Positions 9,278-18,161 of a stretch of 52,556 bases of DNA are shown here, one piece after another; position 1 is the stretch's first letter, and the number at the start of each line of letters is the position of its first letter. Source of the DNA: an uncultured Lachnospiraceae bacterium (lineage in GTDB: Bacteria; Bacillota; Clostridia; Lachnospirales; Lachnospiraceae); contig CAJTXH010000004.1 of the NCBI GenBank assembly GCA_910580005.1, positions 1 to 52,556 on the forward strand, read 5' to 3'. The notes below the pieces were generated by a model. That model searched no databases and had not been told where the DNA came from. It worked only from the letters and a program-made list of their open reading frames with translations. The translations under genes and the position numbers were made by a program.

Positions 9278-10347
9278 TTTGTTTCTGCTCCTTTCACAAT
9301 AGCTTCCCACAAGCCGTTTAAATATGCTGCGCCAAGTGCACGGTCATAAAGCCCGTATCCTGGCATAGCTTTTTCGTCCCATATCATCCTGCCGTGGTCA
9401 GGGCGTATTGGCCCGTTAAAACCAGTTTCATAAAGTGCCTTCATAATTTCATACATATCAAATGTACCATCAGAAGAAAGATGCGCCGCTTCCTCAAAAT
9501 CCCCAGGGGAATTAAATTTCAGGTTACGTACATGTGCAAAATGTATTCTTCCTTTCAGGGAACGTATCATATCAGGAAGGTCATTTTCCAGGTTAGTGCC
9601 ATAAGAACCAGAACAAAAAGTAACGCCGTTGTGTGGGTTATCTACCATTTCCATCATTCTTAAAATATTAGCTTTATTAATAATGATACGTGGCAGCCCA
9701 AATACGCTCCATGCAGGGTCATCTGGATGTATTGCCATATTGATATCATATTTATCACATACAGGCATAATTTTCTCCAGGAAATATCTGAGGTTTTCAA
9801 ATAGTTTTTCATTATCAATATCTTTATACATTTCAAATAGTTCTTTTATGTGTGCCATGCGTTCCGGTTCCCAGCCAGGAAGGATACATCCGCCAGTATC
9901 TTTGGAAATTGAACTAAACATTTCTTCAGGTTTTAACATATCTATTGCCTGCTGGTTATAGGCAAGGACAGTAGAACCGTCCGGGCGTATCCTTGCAAGT
10001 TCAGTTCTTGTCCAGTCAAATACTGGCATAAAATTGTAACAAACAAGATGTATGTCTTCCTGTCCCAGATTTTCAAGGGTTTCAATATAGTTACTGATAT
10101 ACATTTCCCTTTCAGGAGCACCTGTTTTGATTGCATCATGGATATTTACGCTTTCAATGCCCGCAATGTGCAATCCAGCGCTTTCTACTTCATTTTTCAT
10201 TGCCTGTATACGTCCACGGCTCCATACTTCTCCAGGTGCAGTATCATATAATGTTGTAATAACACCTGTAACACCAGGTATCTGGCGTATCTGTTTTAAT
10301 GTAACGGTGTCAAATTCTGAACCATACCATCTAAATGTCATCTCCAT
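9274..10347 (-). CDS. uxuA: Mannonate dehydratase
   Basis: The 357-residue TIM-barrel enzyme dehydrates D-mannonate to KDG. Family hallmarks are visible: an N-terminal MTFRWYG, the HPDDPAW segment with metal ligand His near residue 203, the FCSGSYG segment near 243, and HFAHVRN near 274. Length is the shorter Gram-positive form (about 355-360) rather than the 394-aa enterobacterial one. It is the first gene of the minus-strand uronate operon. Its stop overlaps the uxuB start (ATGA). The 149-base divergent region to the AraC regulator should hold its promoter. Confidence 0.95.
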   Translation of the reverse strand: MEMTFRWYGSEFDTVTLKQIRQIPGVTGVITTLYDTAPGEVWSRGRIQAMKNEVESAGLHIAGIESVNIHDAIKTGAPEREMYISNYIETLENLGQEDIHLVCYNFMPVFDWTRTELARIRPDGSTVLAYNQQAIDMLKPEEMFSSISKDTGGCILPGWEPERMAHIKELFEMYKDIDNEKLFENLRYFLEKIMPVCDKYDINMAIHPDDPAWSVFGLPRIIINKANILRMMEMVDNPHNGVTFCSGSYGTNLENDLPDMIRSLKGRIHFAHVRNLKFNSPGDFEEAAHLSSDGTFDMYEIMKALYETGFNGPIRPDHGRMIWDEKAMPGYGLYDRALGAAYLNGLWEAIVKGAETK

Positions 10348-10496
10348 AATTTATACGTCCTTTCTACTTTATAGAATTTATCTGTTATTATAAAACCTTT
10401 GTATATAAATTCCATTGGTAAAGTGGTTTTATATATTGCAAAAATTGTATATAAGATGTTAATATGTTACTATTATAAAAAGCAGAGGGACAGGGG
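10348..10496. promoter_or_regulatory. Divergent control region, uxuA operon / AraC regulator
   Basis: This AT-rich 149-base region separates the start codons of uxuA (minus) and the AraC-type gene (plus). TTGTATATAA occurs twice in direct orientation (10399-10408 and 10445-10454, 46 bases apart), as expected of AraC-family half-sites. A possible plus promoter is TTGCAA, 17 bases, TTAATA ahead of the regulator. No CcpA-like operator stands out. The assignment as operator is inference. Confidence 0.45.
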
Positions 10497-11402
10497 ATGC
10501 AAAGATTTATGACAAAAAAATTCCAGACAAAATTCAGTACAAGGCAGCATATGCTTTCCAAAGATTTTGAAATCTATTATTATAATGGCCATTATAAGTA
10601 CAGCTTGGAAAACCATACCCATAATTATTATGAGCTTTATTTTTTTCTGGAAGGGGATGTTTCCATTGAAATAGATGGAAAGATATACCCATTGCGGCAT
10701 GGTGATATAGTGCTAATTCTGCCTGGAAAAATGCACCATGCAGTTATACACAATAAAGACAAGCCATACTGCAGGTTTGTATTCTGGATCAGCCTGGAAT
10801 ATTACAGCCATATCCTGGAATATTCACAATCATATGGTTATATTATGCAATATGCCATTGAGACAGGTAATTATATTTTCCATAATGACAGGCTTGCATT
10901 TAATACAATACAGGCAAAAGTTTTCCAGTTAATTGAAGAGATACATATGGACAGGTTTGGCAAAGAAGCAAGGCTGCCATTGTGTGTTAATGAACTGCTC
11001 CTGCATATAAACAGGATAGTTTACAGCCAGGTTAATCCTGGAAAGCCAGAATATGGACAAGATTTATATGAAAATATTATGTACTATATTGACAGAAATC
11101 TTGAAGGCGAGTTAACATTAGACCATCTGGCAAAGGAATTTTTTGTAAGCAAACATTATATTACACATATTTTTAAGAAAAATACGGGAATATCTGTCCA
11201 CCAGTATATTACAAAGAAAAGGATAGCCGCCTGCCGTGAGGCTATGCTCCACCATTGCAAGATTACTGAAGCTTACCTGCTTTATGGCTTTAATGATTAT
11301 TCAAGTTTTTACCGGGCATTTAAAAAAGAATATGGGATGCCGCCAAAAGAATATGTAGAACTTGAACGTGTAGAAATGGAAAAGCTGCGCCAGCTCACAT
11401 AA
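10497..11402 (+). CDS. AraC-family transcriptional regulator, probably of the uronate operon
   Basis: The 301-residue protein has an N-terminal cupin-like sensor (about 40-125: HTHNYYELYFF and a PGKMHH segment) and a C-terminal double helix-turn-helix AraC DNA-binding domain (about 195-295, with the family-typical FKKNTGISVHQYI stretch and a GFNDYSSFYRAFKKEYG stretch). It is divergent from uxuA, so activation by a uronate-derived ligand is the natural reading. The ATG at 10497 has GAGGGAC about seven bases upstream. An ATG four codons later is also possible. Confidence 0.88.
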   Translation: MQRFMTKKFQTKFSTRQHMLSKDFEIYYYNGHYKYSLENHTHNYYELYFFLEGDVSIEIDGKIYPLRHGDIVLILPGKMHHAVIHNKDKPYCRFVFWISLEYYSHILEYSQSYGYIMQYAIETGNYIFHNDRLAFNTIQAKVFQLIEEIHMDRFGKEARLPLCVNELLLHINRIVYSQVNPGKPEYGQDLYENIMYYIDRNLEGELTLDHLAKEFFVSKHYITHIFKKNTGISVHQYITKKRIAACREAMLHHCKITEAYLLYGFNDYSSFYRAFKKEYGMPPKEYVELERVEMEKLRQLT

Positions 11403-11419
11403 GTGGTTTGTGTATAATG

Positions 11420-11448
11420 TTGACAGATAAAACAGGGTTGTTTATTAT
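11420..11448 (+). promoter_or_regulatory. Sigma-A type promoter for the 57-aa ORF / C39 protease pair
   Basis: TTGACA (11420-11425), a 17-base spacer, then TATTAT (11443-11448). It lies just after the AraC gene and 36 bases before the next start codon. A perfect -35 with ideal spacing makes it one of the clearest promoters in the window. Confidence 0.75.
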
Positions 11449-11484
11449 ATTAATAAATATTATAAAACACTACGGGGGATTGCT

Positions 11485-11658
11485 ATGGGAAGTGCAGATA
11501 AGTGGAGAAAAGAACTTAAACTCTTTGAAAAAGGAAAAAGCAGCTACCAATGGGATGAAATAGAAGAACTTGTAACTGATGAATTTGAAGACGGTTATCT
11601 TACATCAGAAGAATTTGACAGTATTATGGGCAGGCTTATGGAACTTGATTGTGGTTAG
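11485..11658 (+). CDS. Small acidic protein of unknown function (57 aa)
   Basis: The reading ATG-GGA-AGT runs 57 codons to TAG at 11656. It is preceded by a GGGGG-rich site and a strong promoter at 11420-11448. The protein is soluble and charged, with a basic N-terminus (KWRKELKLFEKGK), a Trp in the middle, and an acidic C-terminal half ending in SEEFDSIMGRLMEL. The last part looks like an amphipathic helix. I do not recognise a family. The C39-like protease gene starts 29 bases after its stop with its own GGAGG, so the two are almost surely cotranscribed. Confidence 0.6.
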   Translation: MGSADKWRKELKLFEKGKSSYQWDEIEELVTDEFEDGYLTSEEFDSIMGRLMELDCG

Positions 11659-11687
11659 TTTACACAAATTATCTGGAGGAAGCAGAT

Positions 11688-12635
11688 TTGGAAAATTTAA
11701 CAGATGAAGAACTTGAGTACAGAAGGTATCTTAGGAGAAGGATAAGGCAGCGCAAAAGAAGAAGACAGGTTATGATGGCGAGGGCCCTTGTGGCAGTAAT
11801 TGGCATTCTTATTGTGGTATGCCTGTTCTTGCTTGTGCGTGCAGGTGTTAGTTATATAATAGACATCAAAGATGGAAAAAATAAGAAAACAGCACCTACA
11901 GAAACCCCTGCTAAAAAGCCGGAGATATTAATACCAGAAGGTTATGAGAAAATTTATAAGCAACTTGAGCCCCTGCTTGATGAATATCCGCAGTCAGAAG
12001 GAATTTTAATGAATTTGTCACAATATCCTGAAAATATATTAAATCTTTTTATAAACAACCATGAAACATTGTCTTTTGTGCTGAATTACCCAAAACATAA
12101 AAATGACAGTGCATCTTCTGGTGAGGTTTCAGAAGAAGAGGTTGCAGGCGGTAAGATACCTGACCTGAAACAGTGGGATGAAAGATGGGGTTATGTCAAA
12201 TATGGCAGTGAAGTGCTTGCTATAAGCGGATGTGGGCCTACATGCATGTCAATGGTTTATTCAGGGCTTTTAAAAAATACTTCAATGTCTCCTTCTGATA
12301 TGGCAGAGTATTGTACTAATAAAAATTATTACAGCCAGGATACAGGCACATCATGGATGATGATGCTGGAAGGGGCCAGAGATTTGGGGCTGGATGCTGA
12401 TAAAATAGCTGTAAGTTCTATAAAAGCGGCACTTGGAGCAGGCAAGCCTGTAATATGCAGCATGATGCCAGGTGATTTTACAGAGCAGGGGCATTTTATT
12501 GTGCTGTCTGGCATTGATAGTAAAGGGAAAATTATAGTTAATGACCCAAACAGCATTGCACGTTCAGAAAAACACTGGAATCTCCAGAAAATACAATCAC
12601 AAGTAAAGGCGGCATGGTCTTATTCTGTGCCATAA
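11688..12635 (+). CDS. Membrane-anchored C39-like cysteine peptidase
   Basis: The product begins with a highly basic stretch (RRYLRRRIRQRKRRR), then one membrane segment (about 36-58), a spacer rich in Pro and charged residues, and a C-terminal peptidase_C39_2 domain (about 155-315). The putative catalytic Cys is C182 in SGCGPTCMSM and the His is H269 in GHFIVLSG, with an Asn/Asp in VNDPNS. The catalytic domain should be outside the cell. The start is TTG at 11688 with GGAGG at 11675-11679. A longer frame from 11649 would overlap the upstream gene and has no site. Role unknown: peptide processing or wall-protein cleavage are options. It follows the 57-aa gene in one operon. Confidence 0.8.
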   Translation: MENLTDEELEYRRYLRRRIRQRKRRRQVMMARALVAVIGILIVVCLFLLVRAGVSYIIDIKDGKNKKTAPTETPAKKPEILIPEGYEKIYKQLEPLLDEYPQSEGILMNLSQYPENILNLFINNHETLSFVLNYPKHKNDSASSGEVSEEEVAGGKIPDLKQWDERWGYVKYGSEVLAISGCGPTCMSMVYSGLLKNTSMSPSDMAEYCTNKNYYSQDTGTSWMMMLEGARDLGLDADKIAVSSIKAALGAGKPVICSMMPGDFTEQGHFIVLSGIDSKGKIIVNDPNSIARSEKHWNLQKIQSQVKAAWSYSVP

Positions 12636-12642
12636 AGGAAAT

Positions 12643-12693
12643 GGAATATTCTGGCTCTGGCACAGAAACCGTAAATTTTATGAAACGGACGTG
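12643..12693. repeat. Structured intergenic repeat, family B, copy 2 (internally deleted)
   Basis: It reproduces the first 30 bases of the 1-80 repeat with one change (C for T in TGGCTCTGG), then jumps to the closing TTTTATGAAACGGACGTG. The central part with the left stem arm is missing. Copies 1 and 2 are direct repeats bracketing about 12.6 kb. Confidence 0.6.
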
Positions 12694-12706
12694 GTTATAA
12701 ATTTGC

Positions 12707-12735
12707 TTGACTTTATGGCTGAATAAAATTATTAT
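12707..12735 (+). promoter_or_regulatory. Sigma-A type promoter for rel
   Basis: TTGACT (12707-12712), 17-base spacer, TATTAT (12730-12735), about 85 bases before the rel start codon. It begins directly after the family B repeat. Confidence 0.65.
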
Positions 12736-12819
12736 ATAATGTAATAAAATATGGTACACGCCCTGGCATTGCCAGATATTATACCAGCATAAATAATTAC
12801 ACATGATGGAGGGTTGCAT

Positions 12820-15123
12820 ATGGCAGAACCGGAAACTAGGACAACTGAGGTTAAAATTGATAATGGTGAGCTTGATACAAGTATGACCCCTAAAGACTTT
12901 ACAGAGCCGGGGATTTTGTATGGAAGGCTTAAAAGCATGATACAGGGATATCACCCGTCAGCGGATATTTCTATGGTTGAAAAAGCATATGAAATCGCCA
13001 GGGAGGCGCATGAGGGGCAGCTCCGGAAATCAGGCGAGCCTTATATAATACATCCTTTATGCGTTTGTATTATCCTTGCCGAACTGGAACTTGACAAGGA
13101 AACGATTGTGGCAGGCATGCTCCATGATGTTGTAGAAGATACTGTTATGACAAGTGATGAAATTACAAAGGAGTTTGGCAGCGAGGTTTCCCTGCTTGTA
13201 GATGGTGTAACAAAACTTACACAGATTGATTATGTAGCAGATAAAGTTGAGGTGCAGGCAGAGAATTTAAGGAAGATGTTCCTTGCTATGGCAAAAGATA
13301 TAAGGGTAATACTTATAAAACTTGCTGACAGGCTGCATAACCAGAGGACAATGCAGTACCAGACGCCAAAGAAGCAGAGAGAGAAATCAAGGGAAACCAT
13401 TGACATTTATGCACCTATTGCTGACAGGCTTGGCATTTCTAAGATTAAAGTAGAATTAGATGACCTTGCATTTAAGTATCTTGAGCCTGAAATGTATGAG
13501 GAGCTTGTGGCAAATATTGAAAATGGCAGGGTAAAACGTGAGGAATTTATTAAAAAGATAGTAGGTGAAGTCCAGTACCATATAGAAGAAGCGGGTATAA
13601 AGGCAGAGATAGACGGGCGTGCAAAGCATTATTTCAGTGTATATAAGAAAATGGTTACACAGAATAAAAAGCTTGAGCAGATATATGATTTATTTGCGGT
13701 CAGGATTATTGTAGATACAGAACGTGAATGTTATACAGCGCTTGGTGTAATACATGAGATTTACAAGCCGATACCAGGGCATTTTAAAGACTATATATCA
13801 ATGCCAAAGCCAAATAATTACCAGTCGCTGCATACAACGCTTATAGGGCCTTCAGGCCAGCCTTTTGAAATACAGATACGTACTTATGAAATGCACCGTA
13901 CTGCTGAATATGGCATAGCTGCACATTGGAAATATAAAGAGAACCAGTATGGCAAAAATACTTCTGACAGTGAAGAGGAAAAGCTTGCATGGCTGCGCCG
14001 TATTCTTGAGTGGCAGAGGGACATGTCAGATAATAAAGAGTTTTTAAGCCTGCTTAAAAGCGATCTTGACCTTTTTGCAGACCATGTATACTGTTTTACA
14101 AAAGATGGTGATGTAAAGAATCTTCCAGCAGGTTCTACGCCTATAGATTTTGCATATGCTGTCCACAGTGCCGTAGGCAATAAAATGGTAGGTGCACGTG
14201 TAAATGGCAACCTTGTGCCTATTGAGTATGAGATACAGAATGGTGACAGGGTGGAAATCGTTACTTCGCAAAATTCAAAAGGCCCTAGCCGTGACTGGCT
14301 TGCCATTGTAAAAAGTGCCCAGGCAAAGAATAAAATTAACCAGTGGTTCAGGCTTGAATTTAAAGAGGAAAATATTACAAGGGGCAAGGAGCTTCTGGCT
14401 AATTACTGCAAGACACAGGGAATAGTCCTGTCTGACCTTGTAAAACCTGAATACACAGAGGCTTGCAAGAAAAAATACGGTTTCCGTGACTGGGTTTCAG
14501 TGCTTGCTGCAATAGGGCATGGCGGCCTTAAAGAAGGGCAGGTTATTAATAAATTACAGTATGAGTATGAGAAAAAGCATCCTAAGCATACAACAGATAA
14601 GGATATATTAGCTGCTGTAAACAGTTCATCTTCACAAAGTGAAACAGCATCTGTCAAGTCTAAAAGCGGTATTATCGTAGCAGGGATTGATGATGTGTCA
14701 GTAAGGTTTTCAAAGTGCTGCAGCCCTGTGCCAGGAGATGAAATAATTGGCTTTGTCACAAGGGGAAGGGGTGTTTCTATACACCGTACAGATTGTATTA
14801 ACATGATGAACCTGCCAGAGCAGGACAGGCAGAGGATAATTGAGGCAGAATGGCAGATTGCACCAGAGGGAAAGCCAGATGAACTGTATGATACAGAGAT
14901 AATTATTTATGCATATGACCGTATGGGAGTGCTTTTTGATATAACCAAAATATTTACAGAGAATAAGATAGATGTAAGGTTTATGAATTCTAAGACAAGC
15001 AAACAGGGAATAGCAACTATTAATGTAGGTTTTGCTATACGTAGCGTAGAAGCGTTAGGGGAACTGTCTAAAAAGTTAAGGAATGTTGAAGGTGTAAAGG
15101 ATATCCAGAGGACACAGTCATAA
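12820..15123 (+). CDS. relA: Bifunctional (p)ppGpp synthetase/hydrolase Rel
   Basis: The 767-residue protein makes and degrades the stringent-response alarmone. Domain order: HD hydrolase (HD at about 102-103 in GMLHDVVEDT), RelA/SpoT synthetase (GRAKHYFSVYKKM and YQSLHTT motifs near 270-350), TGS near 400-460, zinc-finger/helical region (KCCSPVPGDEI near 630) and C-terminal ACT. The intact HD motif suggests a bifunctional Rel as usual in Firmicutes. I chose ATG 12820. GGAGGG at 12808-12813 is spaced correctly for it, but not for the TTG two codons earlier. It heads the run rel - MBL hydrolase - hemZ - HD-GYP. Confidence 0.95.
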   Translation: MAEPETRTTEVKIDNGELDTSMTPKDFTEPGILYGRLKSMIQGYHPSADISMVEKAYEIAREAHEGQLRKSGEPYIIHPLCVCIILAELELDKETIVAGMLHDVVEDTVMTSDEITKEFGSEVSLLVDGVTKLTQIDYVADKVEVQAENLRKMFLAMAKDIRVILIKLADRLHNQRTMQYQTPKKQREKSRETIDIYAPIADRLGISKIKVELDDLAFKYLEPEMYEELVANIENGRVKREEFIKKIVGEVQYHIEEAGIKAEIDGRAKHYFSVYKKMVTQNKKLEQIYDLFAVRIIVDTERECYTALGVIHEIYKPIPGHFKDYISMPKPNNYQSLHTTLIGPSGQPFEIQIRTYEMHRTAEYGIAAHWKYKENQYGKNTSDSEEEKLAWLRRILEWQRDMSDNKEFLSLLKSDLDLFADHVYCFTKDGDVKNLPAGSTPIDFAYAVHSAVGNKMVGARVNGNLVPIEYEIQNGDRVEIVTSQNSKGPSRDWLAIVKSAQAKNKINQWFRLEFKEENITRGKELLANYCKTQGIVLSDLVKPEYTEACKKKYGFRDWVSVLAAIGHGGLKEGQVINKLQYEYEKKHPKHTTDKDILAAVNSSSSQSETASVKSKSGIIVAGIDDVSVRFSKCCSPVPGDEIIGFVTRGRGVSIHRTDCINMMNLPEQDRQRIIEAEWQIAPEGKPDELYDTEIIIYAYDRMGVLFDITKIFTENKIDVRFMNSKTSKQGIATINVGFAIRSVEALGELSKKLRNVEGVKDIQRTQS

Positions 15124-15172
15124 AATATGATAAATTGTTTGTTATAAAAGCAGTGCAGAAATGAGGGGGATT

Positions 15173-15811
15173 ATGTCTAATTATAAATGTGAAATTAAGG
15201 TTGTAGGAGATGTGCAGACGAACTGTTATTTTATTTATAATACAGATACATCAGAGTGTATTGTTATAGACCCTGGTGATGAGGCACAGCGCATTAATTC
15301 ATTTATTGTAGAAAAAGGGCTTAAGCCTGTTGCAATACTGCTTACACATGGGCATTTTGACCATGTTGGTGCAGTTACATTTTTAAGGAATAAATATGGA
15401 ATAAAGGTATATGCTGCAGAGGCAGAGCGTGAAACACTCGAAAATCCTGCAATCAATCTTTCTTCCCAGCTTATGGGCGGCAGGATAGTCCTTGAAGCGG
15501 ATGAGTGGCTTATTGACGGGCAGGAATTAGATATTATTGGTGAAAAGATAAAATGCCTGCTTACACCAGGCCATACGGAAGGTGGCATGTGTTTTTATTT
15601 TACAGGGTGCGGCATACTTTTTTCAGGTGATACCCTTTTTGAACAGTCAGTAGGGCGTACAGATTTCCCAGGAGGAAGCATGGGGACACTTGTAAAATCT
15701 ATAAGGACAAAGCTTTTTGTACTTCCAGACTATATAAAAGTATATCCAGGGCATGGCATGGCAACTACTATTGGAGATGAAAAGATGCTTAACCCATACG
15801 CTGCTATATAA
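15173..15811 (+). CDS. MBL-fold metallohydrolase (glyoxalase II-like)
   Basis: The protein (about 212 aa) is a metallo-beta-lactamase fold hydrolase. It has the zinc motif THGHFDH near residue 60, later ligands in TPGHTEG and FSGDTLF, and a final YPGHG. It resembles the YqgX/glyoxalase II branch acting on thioesters such as S-lactoyl-type compounds, but the substrate is not fixed by sequence. The ATG at 15173 follows GAGGGGG. An ATG four codons earlier overlaps that site. It lies 49 bases after rel and 12 before hemZ, so it is part of the same operon. Confidence 0.88.
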   Translation: MSNYKCEIKVVGDVQTNCYFIYNTDTSECIVIDPGDEAQRINSFIVEKGLKPVAILLTHGHFDHVGAVTFLRNKYGIKVYAAEAERETLENPAINLSSQLMGGRIVLEADEWLIDGQELDIIGEKIKCLLTPGHTEGGMCFYFTGCGILFSGDTLFEQSVGRTDFPGGSMGTLVKSIRTKLFVLPDYIKVYPGHGMATTIGDEKMLNPYAAI

Positions 15812-15823
15812 ACAGGGGATTAT

Positions 15824-17407
15824 ATGGAGGGGCTTATGGTTAAGATTATACTGCCAGAACGGGACTTTGACTATGAACTCCAGGCACTTGTGGCAAGTTT
15901 TTTTCCTGGGCAGCAAGTCCAGGTGGAAGTGTGCGTGGAAAAACCTGGCAATGCCAGGGAAGATGAAGAACTACTTGCAATAATTAATATAAAATGGTCA
16001 AAATATAAGATTTCGGCAGATTTTCAGGCAAAATCTTTTTTAATTTCCAGGCAGTCTTTTGTAACAGGTGATGGTGACTGGCATAAACATATAGATAAGA
16101 GTGCCCACCCTTACAGGACTTATTATAAAAATGTATTAAAAAAACTGGTTTTTAATTTAATAAAGGACTTTCCAGAGGAAATGCTGCCAGAAGGGCTTGC
16201 AAGGCGTGTTCCTGCATGGGGTACAATGACTGGTGTAAGGCCTGTAAAAATTGTAATGGATGAAATCCTTAAGGGCAATGATATTAACTGCATACGGAAA
16301 AATTTAGATAAAGTGTATTGTTTAAACAGTGAAAAGGCAGAGCTTGCATTGCAGGTTGCTGCGTGTGAGGCAGGGCTTTTAAAAAAGGCAGGCTATGGGA
16401 GCGGGTACAGCCTTTATATAGGTATACCATTCTGTCCCACAACATGCCTTTATTGTTCATTTGCGTCAAACCCTTATTACAAGGAACTTGCAGATGCTTA
16501 TTTAGAAGCACTGTTTAAAGAGATGGAATATTCATCACAGATATTTAAAGACAGAAAACTGTCAAGCGTATATATTGGCGGAGGCACGCCAACTGCACTG
16601 GACGCATGGCAGCTTTCAAAGCTTTTAGAGGCACTACACAGGTATTTTCCAGTGGATAAAAGTGTTGAATTTACTGTTGAAGCTGGCAGGCCTGACAGCA
16701 TTACAGAAGATAAATTAAAGGTACTGCACAGTCATGGTACAGGCAGGATATCTGTAAACCCACAGACCATGCAGCAGAAGACCCTGGATATTATTGGAAG
16801 GAGGCATACTGCCAGGCAGACAGCAGATGCCTTTAAACTGGCACGTAAAAATGGGTTTAATAATATAAATATGGATTTGATTACAGGGCTTCCAGGTGAA
16901 ACAGCAAAAGATTTTAAAGATACACTTTCACAAATCAGGGAATTAGGTCCTGACAGCCTTACTATACATTCACTTGTAATTAAAAGGGCTTCAAAACTGC
17001 GTGAAAAAATACAGGAAGATGGTATAGAGGATGGCAGCAGGGTTTTATATATGGAAGAAATGTTTAACATAGGCCAGCAATTTGCAATGGAACAGGGATA
17101 CCATCCTTATTATATGTACAGACAGAAAAATTCTGCTAGATGCGTGGGAAGCGCAGGCCAGGAAAATATAGGGTATGCAAGAGAGGGTAAGGAATGTCTT
17201 TATAATATTCTTATTATGGAGGAGAAACAGACCATTCTGGCACTCGGAGCCGGGGCATCAACAAAACTGTACCATATGGGGATGGGACAGGTGGAGCGGA
17301 TTGAAAACGTTAAAAATGTTAATGATTACATAAGGCGTATTGATGAGATGATTGGCAGAAAGAAGAGTATTTATGACAGGCTATATAAAAAGAATAATAG
17401 AGAATGA
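15824..17407 (+). CDS. hemZ: Coproporphyrinogen III oxidase-like radical SAM protein HemZ
   Basis: The 527-residue protein has an N-terminal HemZ-type extension of about 190 residues, then a radical SAM barrel with the 4Fe-4S cysteines C204, C208 and C211 (CPTTCLYC). The GGGTP segment typical of HemN/HemZ enzymes is present. HemZ-like proteins are assigned to oxygen-independent coproporphyrinogen oxidation, though many Clostridia carrying them make no heme, so the true reaction here is open. Two starts are possible: 15824 (AGGGG five bases upstream) and 15836 (GGAGGGG only three bases upstream). I kept 15824. The HD-GYP gene begins inside its 3' end. Confidence 0.88.
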   Translation: MEGLMVKIILPERDFDYELQALVASFFPGQQVQVEVCVEKPGNAREDEELLAIINIKWSKYKISADFQAKSFLISRQSFVTGDGDWHKHIDKSAHPYRTYYKNVLKKLVFNLIKDFPEEMLPEGLARRVPAWGTMTGVRPVKIVMDEILKGNDINCIRKNLDKVYCLNSEKAELALQVAACEAGLLKKAGYGSGYSLYIGIPFCPTTCLYCSFASNPYYKELADAYLEALFKEMEYSSQIFKDRKLSSVYIGGGTPTALDAWQLSKLLEALHRYFPVDKSVEFTVEAGRPDSITEDKLKVLHSHGTGRISVNPQTMQQKTLDIIGRRHTARQTADAFKLARKNGFNNINMDLITGLPGETAKDFKDTLSQIRELGPDSLTIHSLVIKRASKLREKIQEDGIEDGSRVLYMEEMFNIGQQFAMEQGYHPYYMYRQKNSARCVGSAGQENIGYAREGKECLYNILIMEEKQTILALGAGASTKLYHMGMGQVERIENVKNVNDYIRRIDEMIGRKKSIYDRLYKKNNRE

Positions 17408-18026
17408 TACAATCCCAGACCATTTGAAAAAGGTACTGCATGATGAAATGTACCATGGTATTGAAGTCAGTAATCTTTCAGTAATGCTTGCAGAAGAAAT
17501 GGGGGAAAGCCCTGCTTTTTGCAGGGATTTAGAGATAGCAGGAATGTTGCATGACATAGGCAAGCTTAAACTGGTAAATTATATTTTTTCAGAAGAGGAT
17601 ACTCTTGTTATTGAACATATGAAATATGTAAGGCAGCATTCATTATATAGCTATAAAGTTTTAAGGGAGGCAGGATATCCAGACAATATTTTATGGGCGG
17701 TATTTTACCACCATGAGAATTATGATGGTTCTGGCTACCCTGATAACCTCCAGGGTGAAAATATACCCTGGATGGCAAGGATACTAAGGACATGTGACGT
17801 ATTTGCGGCACTTACAAGTAACAGGAGTTACAGGAAAGCATTTGATATAGAACAGGCTGTAGAAATAATGATAGAAGAAGTTTCAAATTATGATATGAAA
17901 GTTTTTCTAACGTTCCAGCGTATACTGCACAATGGAAGATTTAAAGGGATACAAGAACTTAGGAGGAATATAAGTCCTTTGCAGGAAGAGCAGCTTATGC
18001 TGTTTGAAAAAGAAGTATTAAATTAG
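17373..18026 (+). CDS. HD-GYP domain protein (putative cyclic-di-GMP phosphodiesterase)
   Basis: The product (about 217 aa) is essentially one HD-GYP domain. The metal motif MLHDIGK has H60/D61. The defining HHENYDGSGYP motif is at 113-123. FAALTSNRSYRKA follows. These enzymes hydrolyse cyclic dinucleotides, usually c-di-GMP to GMP. No sensor or receiver domain is attached. The start ATG at 17373 lies 35 bases inside hemZ with only a weak AAGAAG upstream, so translation is probably coupled to hemZ. It occupies the place where many Firmicutes carry hisS, ahead of aspS. A terminator at 18101-18136 closes the operon. Confidence 0.82.
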   Translation: MTGYIKRIIENDTIPDHLKKVLHDEMYHGIEVSNLSVMLAEEMGESPAFCRDLEIAGMLHDIGKLKLVNYIFSEEDTLVIEHMKYVRQHSLYSYKVLREAGYPDNILWAVFYHHENYDGSGYPDNLQGENIPWMARILRTCDVFAALTSNRSYRKAFDIEQAVEIMIEEVSNYDMKVFLTFQRILHNGRFKGIQELRRNISPLQEEQLMLFEKEVLN

Positions 18027-18100
18027 CATAGTTTTCTTGATATATTCCGGGTTTCGTTGTATTATGTAGAAAGCATTTTAAATATAGAGGCGTTTTTGTA

Positions 18101-18141
18101 CAGCAGACTGTAAAGCTTATGCTGTATAGTCTGCTGTTTTT
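18101..18141 (+). terminator. Intrinsic terminator between HD-GYP gene and aspS
   Basis: CAGCAGACT (18101-18109) pairs with AGTCTGCTG (18128-18136), followed by a T run to 18141. It ends the rel-hemZ operon. Because it sits 20 bases before aspS it could also act as a leader attenuator, but no T-box signature is visible. Confidence 0.75.
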
Positions 18142-18161
18142 GGCAAGAATGGAGGATTAAT

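Noticed and set aside
18027..18161. T-box riboswitch ahead of aspS
   Set aside because: A terminator hairpin is present, but no T-box consensus or specifier loop could be found, so it is listed only as a terminator.
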